37,836 bases of DNA from Candidatus Bathyarchaeota archaeon. GTDB lineage: Archaea > Thermoproteota > Bathyarchaeia > Bathyarchaeales > DTEX01. The DNA lies in the NCBI GenBank assembly GCA_018396435.1, contig JAGTRG010000003.1:17490-55325 (forward strand). The letters run 5' to 3'. This document shows, piece after piece, positions 31,008 to 37,836 of the stretch. Position numbers and translations under genes: made by a program. Position 1 is the stretch's first letter; every line of letters starts with the position of its first letter. The notes under the pieces were generated by a model, which worked only from the letters and a program-made list of their open reading frames with translations, had not been told where the DNA came from and made no database searches.

Positions 31008-31796
31008 ATGGTTGGAAAGGTTGAAGGCTATCTTTTGAAGAAAATTCTTAATGAAAGAGCGATTCATATAACACTTATTGATCCAGAAAAGATGTCTGAT
31101 GAGTTCGCTGCCTTCATATCATCTGAAAGTGAATCATTAGGGTCTTCAGCTATAATGATCGGCGGCACAACTTTTGTGTCACCGAATGCTCTTGACAACA
31201 TGGTAAGAACAATTAAAGAATCTGCGAGCATTCCTATAATATTATTCCCAAATAATGTAACTGGTATAAGTAAATATGCTGACGCAATATGGTTTATGTC
31301 TCTTCTCAATTCAGCCGACCCATATTTTATAATTGGCGCGCAAGTGCTAGCGGCGCCATTAATTAAAAAGTTTGGTTTAGAGGCGATACCACTAGGATAT
31401 ATAATAGTTGGTGAAGGTGGATCTGCGGGCATTATCGGAAAGGCATTTCCAATACCCTACGACAAGCCTGAGCTGGCAGGTGCTCATGCATTGGCCGCTC
31501 AATTTCTCGGAATGAGATTTATTTATTTAGAAGCTGGATCAGGCGCAAAATATCCAGTTCCCTCAGAAATGATTAAGATTGTTAAGAACGCTATAAATAT
31601 GCCACTTATTGTAGGTGGGGGCATAAAAACCGGGGAGCAAGCTAAACAAATAGTGAGTGCCGGGGCTGATATAGTGGTTACTGGCACAGTAACTGAAATG
31701 GGTAAAAAGGAAGAAGTTAAAAGTAAACTTATGGAAATAATTAATGGTGTAAAAGAGGGAGCAAAAAGTAAGATTAAGGAGTTGAATTTATCTTGA
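31008..31796 (+). CDS. Geranylgeranylglyceryl phosphate synthase
   Basis: The 262-residue TIM-barrel enzyme condenses geranylgeranyl diphosphate with sn-glycerol-1-phosphate, the first ether bond of archaeal lipids. Family signatures: HITLIDPEKMS (21-31), IMIGGTTFVSP (49-59), IILFPNNVTGISKYADAIWF (76-95), YIIVGEGGSAG, FIYLEAGSGAKYPVP (about 170-184) and the phosphate-binding loops VGGGIKTGEQA and GADIVVTGT. Start ATG 31008 follows GAGGGTC. The downstream four-Cys gene overlaps its stop by four bases (TTGA), and the PolD large subunit follows, an operon elf1-GGGPS-small protein-polC. Confidence 0.95.
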   Translation: MVGKVEGYLLKKILNERAIHITLIDPEKMSDEFAAFISSESESLGSSAIMIGGTTFVSPNALDNMVRTIKESASIPIILFPNNVTGISKYADAIWFMSLLNSADPYFIIGAQVLAAPLIKKFGLEAIPLGYIIVGEGGSAGIIGKAFPIPYDKPELAGAHALAAQFLGMRFIYLEAGSGAKYPVPSEMIKIVKNAINMPLIVGGGIKTGEQAKQIVSAGADIVVTGTVTEMGKKEEVKSKLMEIINGVKEGAKSKIKELNLS

Positions 31797-32104
31797 CAGC
31801 ATTTGAGCAATATTTTGAATCCCTTAAGAAAATATTGGGAAGAGATGATATATACGATATATGGCCAGATTTCGAGCCCGAATATGATGAACGAGAGTAT
31901 GCCTGGACAACCCTAAGAGGTTTAGGAGAATCTCTATTGCTAAACTGTGGGCAGTGTGAAGGCCCCTCTGATATGAGACATAACAAATGTAGAGTGTGCG
32001 TTGAAAGAAGAAAGGAAATAGCTAGAAAAACCTACGAGAAAGTTATGGGGCGTCCAATAGAGAAGTGGAACGCTGTAATACTATGTCGAATTCACATCGA
32101 ATAG
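31793..32104 (+). CDS. Four-cysteine small protein between GGGPS and PolD
   Basis: The 103-residue protein starts at TTG 31793, overlapping the GGGPS stop as TTGA. I do not know the family. It has an acidic, aromatic N-terminal half (DIYDIWPDFEPEYDEREYAW at about 19-38) and a zinc-finger-like core NCGQC (52-55) with CRVC (66-69), embedded in GPSDMRHNKC and followed by basic ERRKEIARKTYEKVMGRP. The Cys spacing C-x2-C-x10-C-x2-C would bind one zinc. The 10-bp gap to polC and overlap with GGGPS make translation in one operon likely; a role with PolD, for example as accessory factor, is only suggested by position. Confidence 0.65.
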   Translation: MTAFEQYFESLKKILGRDDIYDIWPDFEPEYDEREYAWTTLRGLGESLLLNCGQCEGPSDMRHNKCRVCVERRKEIARKTYEKVMGRPIEKWNAVILCRIHIE

Positions 32105-32114
32105 CGCGATTACT

Positions 32115-35100
32115 ATGGAAATATCTAATATAAGCGAAGAGTACCGGGAATACTTCTCTAATTTAGTTCATTCCCTTGAAAAAATTTATAATATTGCAAG
32201 GGAAGCTAGAGCAAAGGGGCTTGATCCAAAGCATTATCCGGAGATTGAAATAGCGGATGACTTAGCTAGTCTCGTTGAGGGCTTTATCGGATTACATGGA
32301 ATTGCTGAGAGAATAAGGGAATTAAGTAAGACCATACCTAGGGAAATGGTCGCCTTTAAGATAGCTGAGGAGATAATCCAAGGAAGATTTGGACATTTAA
32401 GTGAAGAGAGAGCAGCTGACCAAGCAATTAGGACTGCTTTAGCAATACTTACTGAGGGCGTCACCGCAGCAGTTTACTCTGAAGGTATAGCGAAAGTTGC
32501 AATAAGGACTAATATAGATGGATCAAAGTATCTAGCCATATACCTAGCCGGGCCGATACGTTCAGCAGGCGGCACAGAAACCGCTCTAACACCAGTTATC
32601 GCTGATTTTGTTCGCCAATTACTTAAATTGGAGCGGTATAAACCAGCTAAAGAGGAAATAGAAAGATTTATTGAGGAGCTGAGGCTTTATGAGCGCGAAG
32701 TCGGCCGCTTTCAATATAGCGTTTCAGATGAGCAGCTGAGACTCGCATTGCAAAATCTTCCAATTGAAATTACTGGCACACCATCCGATCCAGTTGAAGT
32801 TTCATCATATCGTAACCTTCCACGTATTGAAACGAACCGCGTGCGCGGTGGAGCACTTCGAGTTGTCAATGATGGCATTGTGGGACGGGCTGCGAAGGTT
32901 CTTGCTGTTGTGGAAGATCTCGGAATTCAGGGATGGGAGTGGCTTAAAGAAATTAAAGAAATAGAAAGAAATAGGTCTTCATCCGGGTTTATGGAGGAGG
33001 TTCCAGCTGGGCGTCCTATACTATGCTTTCCATCTAGAAGGGGCGGTTTTAGGCTCCGCTATGGGAGATCAAGAAATACAGGGTTAGCCGCAGTTGGAGT
33101 TCACCCATTAACTATGACCACTTTGCAGAATTTTTTGGCAGGTGGTACCCAGCTTAAAATCGAGACTCCTGGAAAGTCAGGCGTTGTTCTCCCAGTGGAC
33201 TATATAGAGCCTCCTATTGTGAAGTTGAAGGATGGATCAGTTGTTAGGGTTTCATATGAGAATATTGAGATCGTTAAGAGGGAAACTGAAAAAATCCTTT
33301 TCCTAGGCGATTTGCTCATAAGTTTCGGGGACTTCCTTTATAATAACAAGGTTCTATTGCCCTCTGGATATAATGAAGAATTTTGGTGTGAAGAACTTAA
33401 AAGCGCAATCGTGGAAAAATTCGATGGAAGCATTGAGGAAGCTGCCTTAAGAGCTAGGATTCCGTTTCAGTTTCTGAAATCTTACCTAGATGATCCATTT
33501 AATAATAAACCTAACGTTCATGAGGCTATTTCGCTGAGTAGGTCACTTGGCATTCCCCTTCACCCATCTTATATTTATTTTTGGTCTAACATATCAAGCG
33601 AAGATCTTCAAAAAGTTAGGTCATGGCTACTGTTTTCGGACCTTATTGTTGAAGGGGAAACGATTACAAAAATAATAGGCTTATTTAATGAGGAAGTTAA
33701 GAGCATTCTGGAAGAAATTTGTGTTCCACATAAAATAATTGATGATAAAATACTTATTGAGGATTTTGATGCGAACGCGCTCGCTTTCACTTTAGGAATA
33801 AGTGATGCAAGTAAGGACGTGCTTACTGATCTTCCAGTATTAGAGAATCTGTCTAGGCTTAGCGGCGTAGTCATTAGAGATAAGGCGCCATCATTTATAG
33901 GTGCTAGAGTTGGTCGACCGGAGAAGGCTAGAAAACGTGAGATGAAGCCCCCAGTTCAAGTTCTCTTTCCAGTAGGATTAAGCGGTGGGGCTCAAAGGGA
34001 TCTCATGAAGGCCTATAAGAAAGGGAGCATTAGGGTTGATATTGTTAGTCAGTTCTGTCCGAGATGCCGAATAATAACATTTAAGAAGATCTGTCCAACA
34101 TGCGGTTCGGAAACGGTTCCCAGGTTTATTTGTCCAAGATGTGGCAGGGATCTCGACAGGGAAGATTGTCCAGTATGTAAAGTGGAGGCTAAAAGATTCT
34201 GCGCTCAAACAATCTCTATAAAGAACCTGATCGATGAAGCATGCAAAAAAATGGGATTTACACCATCGCATATTAAGGGAGTTAAGGGCTTAACGAATAA
34301 AACGCGAACACCTGAACCAATTGAAAAGGGGGTTCTGAGAGCCAAATACGGTCTCTCGGTTTATAAAGACGGCACAATACGCTTCGATGCAACTAATGCG
34401 CCTTTAACCCACTTCAAGCCTTCTGAAATAGGGGTTCCCATGGAAAAACTCATAGATCTAGGTTACACGCAGGACTACTTAGGCAATCAACTTACCGATC
34501 CGGAGCAAATATGCGAGTTAAAGATTCAAGATGTCATAATTCCATGGAAGAGCATTGAGTATTTAATTTCCGCAGCTAATTTCGTAGATGAGATTCTCCA
34601 GAAATTCTACGGGCTTCCACCATTCTATAACATTAGTCAACCGCAGGATTTGGTTGGAACACTTATAATAGGCTTGGCACCGCATACATGCGTTGGAGTT
34701 TTAGGTAGAATAGTAGGGTTTACAAAACTCGATGTTTGCTTTGCTCATCCATTCTGGCATTCAGCTAAGCGCAGAGACTGTGATGGAGATGAAGATAGCA
34801 TAATGCTTGCCCTTGATGCATTCCTAAATTTCTCAAGAGAATATCTTCCAGATCAAATAGGCGGGATAATGGATTCTCCACTCTTTATTATTCATACGAT
34901 TATACCCGAGGAGGTTCAGAGACAAGCGCATGAAATTGATGTTGCAAACAGATATCCCCTCGCTTTTTACGAAGAAACCTTTAAGGGGGATTCAGCGAGG
35001 GATTCAATGGACTTAATTGACATTGTTAAAAATAGGTTTAATACTGAAGCCCGGTTTCAGGGATTCGGTTTCACAGTACCCACATCAAGCATTGAGGCTG

Positions 35101-35555
35101 GGAACCGTGAGAGTATATATAAAACTTTAAGGCGCATGACGGATAAACTTAATGCCCAATTAGGTTTAGCTGAGAAAATTAAAGCTGTTGATGCTAGAGA
35201 TGTTGCGGAGATAGTTTTGAATACGCATTTTATCCGCGATATTTCAGGTAATTTAAGAGCCTTTGCAACCCAAAGCTTCAGATGTAAGAGATGCAATAAG
35301 CGTTTCAGGCGGATTCCACTCAAAGGATCATGCCCAGAATGTGGAGGCGAACTAGCGTTAACTGTTCATAGGGGTGGGATTGAAAAATATCTAGAGAGCG
35401 CATGGCATCTCGTCAAGAAGTATGGTATGTCAGAATACTACGCCCAGCGCCTAATTTTAATAGAGGAGGAAATAAACTCTCTCTTTGAAAGCGGCAAAGG
35501 CATAAAGCAATCAAACTTATCAAGGTTTATGAATGGATCCAGAAACAGAGTCTAA
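32115..35555 (+). CDS. polC: DNA polymerase D large subunit DP2
   Basis: At 1146 residues this is a full-length, intein-free DP2, catalytic subunit of the archaeal replicative polymerase with an RNA-polymerase-like double-psi-barrel core. The N-terminal region has EIADDLASLVEGFIGLHGIA and LAGPIRSAGGTETALTPVIA. Two to three zinc ribbons lie at about 647-695 (FCPRCR, CPTCG, CPRCGRD, CPVC). The active site HPFWHSAKRRDCDGDED has D888, D890 and D892. Another zinc ribbon is at about 1057-1078 (CKRCNKRF, CPECGG). The C-terminus has QSNLSRFM (1132-1139), a PIP-box-like QxxLxxF motif for PCNA. DP1 is encoded 5.4 kb upstream, not adjacent. Confidence 0.98.
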   Translation: MEISNISEEYREYFSNLVHSLEKIYNIAREARAKGLDPKHYPEIEIADDLASLVEGFIGLHGIAERIRELSKTIPREMVAFKIAEEIIQGRFGHLSEERAADQAIRTALAILTEGVTAAVYSEGIAKVAIRTNIDGSKYLAIYLAGPIRSAGGTETALTPVIADFVRQLLKLERYKPAKEEIERFIEELRLYEREVGRFQYSVSDEQLRLALQNLPIEITGTPSDPVEVSSYRNLPRIETNRVRGGALRVVNDGIVGRAAKVLAVVEDLGIQGWEWLKEIKEIERNRSSSGFMEEVPAGRPILCFPSRRGGFRLRYGRSRNTGLAAVGVHPLTMTTLQNFLAGGTQLKIETPGKSGVVLPVDYIEPPIVKLKDGSVVRVSYENIEIVKRETEKILFLGDLLISFGDFLYNNKVLLPSGYNEEFWCEELKSAIVEKFDGSIEEAALRARIPFQFLKSYLDDPFNNKPNVHEAISLSRSLGIPLHPSYIYFWSNISSEDLQKVRSWLLFSDLIVEGETITKIIGLFNEEVKSILEEICVPHKIIDDKILIEDFDANALAFTLGISDASKDVLTDLPVLENLSRLSGVVIRDKAPSFIGARVGRPEKARKREMKPPVQVLFPVGLSGGAQRDLMKAYKKGSIRVDIVSQFCPRCRIITFKKICPTCGSETVPRFICPRCGRDLDREDCPVCKVEAKRFCAQTISIKNLIDEACKKMGFTPSHIKGVKGLTNKTRTPEPIEKGVLRAKYGLSVYKDGTIRFDATNAPLTHFKPSEIGVPMEKLIDLGYTQDYLGNQLTDPEQICELKIQDVIIPWKSIEYLISAANFVDEILQKFYGLPPFYNISQPQDLVGTLIIGLAPHTCVGVLGRIVGFTKLDVCFAHPFWHSAKRRDCDGDEDSIMLALDAFLNFSREYLPDQIGGIMDSPLFIIHTIIPEEVQRQAHEIDVANRYPLAFYEETFKGDSARDSMDLIDIVKNRFNTEARFQGFGFTVPTSSIEAGNRESIYKTLRRMTDKLNAQLGLAEKIKAVDARDVAEIVLNTHFIRDISGNLRAFATQSFRCKRCNKRFRRIPLKGSCPECGGELALTVHRGGIEKYLESAWHLVKKYGMSEYYAQRLILIEEEINSLFESGKGIKQSNLSRFMNGSRNRV

Positions 35556-35572
35556 TAAAAGACGAAGGTACA

Positions 35573-36466
35573 CTATGCTTGTTCTACTTCTCCTCTTAAT
35601 GCCCTCGCAAGTACTGGAGCAACTGAAACTTTTGCGTATTCGTTAATAACACTATCGGTTCCTACGATTTCCTCTACACCATTTTCCATCATGATCCTTA
35701 CTGAGTCTCCTATAAGTAGCGCATGGGATACACCTACAAGGATTCTCCTTGCGCCTTGTTCTTTAAGGATTCTCGCGGCATTAGCTACGGTTTTACCTGT
35801 GCTTATTATATCATCTATTATTATCGCATCTCTTTCTCTAACTCTCAGATCCTTTTTATATGTAACTATCTCGCCAGTATAACGATCTCTTCTTTTCTCT
35901 AAGGCGTCATATTCAGTTTTAAGCACCTCGGCGGCATGCTTAGCCCTTCTTATGGCTAAGTCTTCATCATCAGGCGCTATTATGAAAGGGTTTTCTAAGT
36001 CTTTTCTGGCAAAATATCTCGCTAATTCTCCGGAAGCCGTGAGATTGTATACTGGGATCTTATACATTTTTAATACATTCTCGTTATGAACGTCGACTGT
36101 ATATAGAGCATCTGCACCTAGTTCCTCGATGATTTCGGCCATCATGCTCGCGCTTAAGCATTCACCGTCTAGGAACCGCTCATCTTGACGGCTATAGGCT
36201 AGATATGGAACAAAAACCTTAATTGTGTCTGCTCCTAGGTCTCTTGCCGTATGAAGGATTAAAAATAGTTCCATGGCGCGCATATCTTGAGGCGGATAGA
36301 GACTCTGCACAATTAATACATTTTCTCCTGATATGTTTTCTTCAAACTTAAAGTAGAATTCGCCGTCTGGAAAACGTTTTGTTCTAACTTTAATGAGCGG
36401 AACGTTTAGAACCTCGCTTATTTTGCACGCTAGATTTAGGGAGCTTGGTCCTCCAACTATTTTCAA
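35573..36466 (-). CDS. prs: Ribose-phosphate diphosphokinase (PRPP synthetase)
   Basis: The roughly 297-residue enzyme makes PRPP from ribose 5-phosphate and ATP for purine, pyrimidine and His/Trp synthesis. Signatures: RFPDGEFYFKF, the LILHTARDLGADTIKVFVPY region, YLAYSRQDERF, VDVHNENVL and the PRPP-binding loop AIIIDDIISTGKT. A longer frame starts at 36526, but its first 20 residues are unlike the family. TTG 36464-36466 follows GGAGGAGAAAAC, a strong ribosome-binding site, and gives the usual start LKIVGGPSS. It is convergent with polC, 17 bp between stops. Confidence 0.93.
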   Translation of the reverse strand: MKIVGGPSSLNLACKISEVLNVPLIKVRTKRFPDGEFYFKFEENISGENVLIVQSLYPPQDMRAMELFLILHTARDLGADTIKVFVPYLAYSRQDERFLDGECLSASMMAEIIEELGADALYTVDVHNENVLKMYKIPVYNLTASGELARYFARKDLENPFIIAPDDEDLAIRRAKHAAEVLKTEYDALEKRRDRYTGEIVTYKKDLRVRERDAIIIDDIISTGKTVANAARILKEQGARRILVGVSHALLIGDSVRIMMENGVEEIVGTDSVINEYAKVSVAPVLARALRGEVEQA

Positions 36467-36556
36467 GTTTTCTCCTCCAATCGAAATGAATTTACAAATA
36501 TAGAAAAGATAAATCCTTCGCTTCATTTAATTAAAGCATCCTAGCGGCTGATAAAT

Positions 36557-36949
36557 ATGAAGATGGTTTATACGATTGGATATGCGGGGAGAGAAATTTC
36601 TAATTTCATTAGGATCATGAAGGATCATCATGTTACCACTGTTGTAGATGTGAGACGCTTCCCAAAAAGTAAGGATCCGGCCTTTGAGAAAGAAAAATTG
36701 AACACCATACTTGTTGGTAGTGGAATAAAGTATATCTTCTTAGGTGAGAGCTTAGGCGGCTTTGTGAAGGGAGGTTATGAGCAATACATGAAAACACCGA
36801 AATTTAAGGATGGATTCAATATCCTCCTTGGACTGATCGATAAAGAAGTTGTTGCAATAATGTGTAAGGAAAGAAATGTCAAGTATTGCCATAGACGTTT
36901 CATATCAAATCTCTTGCAGGATCAAGGTTTTGATGTTCAGCATATTTGA
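36557..36949 (+). CDS. DUF488 family protein
   Basis: The 130-residue protein matches DUF488 (PF04343): the opening YTIGYAGREISNFIRIMKDH, VVDVRRFPKSKDPAFEKE, the LGESLGGF segment and the C-terminal IMCKERNVKYCHRRFISNLL, with the conserved C-x-E and CHR motif. The biochemical role of the family is not established. The start ATG 36557 has no clear Shine-Dalgarno and may be leaderless. It is divergent from prs and 72 bp upstream of the GAPDH gene. Confidence 0.9.
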   Translation: MKMVYTIGYAGREISNFIRIMKDHHVTTVVDVRRFPKSKDPAFEKEKLNTILVGSGIKYIFLGESLGGFVKGGYEQYMKTPKFKDGFNILLGLIDKEVVAIMCKERNVKYCHRRFISNLLQDQGFDVQHI

Positions 36950-37015
36950 TTTAAAACATGTGAATTAAGAAAAATTAATAAATAAATCGAGGTTTAGAGA
37001 TATTGTTAAGGGTGA

Positions 37016-37836
<821 letters not shown>

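Noticed and set aside
31064-31432. 122-codon minus-strand frame
   Set aside because: Antisense to the geranylgeranylglyceryl phosphate synthase gene.
36467-36526. Longer N-terminus for PRPP synthetase
   Set aside because: The extra residues do not match the family, and GGAGGAGAAAAC sits just before TTG 36466.

Overview
The window is a chromosomal segment of an archaeon. Both subunits of the archaea-specific replicative polymerase PolD, an Orc1/Cdc6 initiator, geranylgeranylglyceryl-phosphate synthase (archaeal lipids), formylmethanofuran:H4MPT formyltransferase, Elf1, a TRAM-domain protein and TATA/GGTGA-type expression signals all say archaeal. PolD argues against Sulfolobales-like Crenarchaeota. 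From memory of family distributions the best guess is a Bathyarchaeia-like lineage of the TACK group, but this is an inference that I could not check. No rRNA, tRNA, CRISPR array or insertion sequence was recognised. The region reads as core chromosome, with many GTG/TTG starts and short operons.

Layout. 1-4700: cut-off polytopic membrane protein, repeat-containing surface protein, minimal MacB/FtsX-type permease and a GNAT-YoaP fusion. 5100-8850 (minus strand): ECF-type S component, FmdE protein, an AEP/PriS-like primase-fold protein overlapping a KaiC-like ATPase, and an unknown protein. 8900-15430 (minus): PfkB kinase, Ftr, a possible 22-residue peptide, HAD hydrolase overlapping PurD, and a GT39-like membrane glycosyltransferase with an N-terminal zinc ribbon. 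15800-19412 (plus): a thiolase-fold protein lacking the usual catalytic residues, overlapping a DUF35-HMG-CoA-synthase fusion, then small OB-fold and TRAM proteins. 19500-25015: nicotinamidase, B12-dependent ribonucleotide reductase, a Cys-rich small protein, an EamA transporter and an AbrB-PhoU regulator.

25224-35555 is a replication island: PolD DP1, Orc1/Cdc6, a 724-bp AT-rich intergenic region with three origin-recognition-box-like elements (very probably a replication origin), a winged-helix protein, a membrane-anchored coiled-coil winged-helix protein, an unknown HTH-like protein, Elf1, GGGP synthase, a four-Cys small protein and PolD DP2. Between 29876 and 30669 lie three clusters of GTGAT/ATCAC inverted repeats, placed like operators around the promoters of the membrane-anchored regulator, the HTH-like gene and elf1. 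The window closes with PRPP synthetase, a DUF488 protein and a cut-off GAPDH of the bacterial type.

How the genes fit together: Ftr and FmdE point to tetrahydromethanopterin C1 chemistry; PurD, Prs and the B12 reductase serve nucleotide supply near the replication genes; GGGPS and the HMG-CoA-synthase-like locus touch isoprenoid lipids. The strongest candidates for something undescribed are (1) the thiolase-like/DUF35-HMGCS pair with a degenerate thiolase site, (2) the origin with its neighbouring membrane-anchored regulator and palindromic operator network, and (3) the KaiC-like/AEP two-gene unit.
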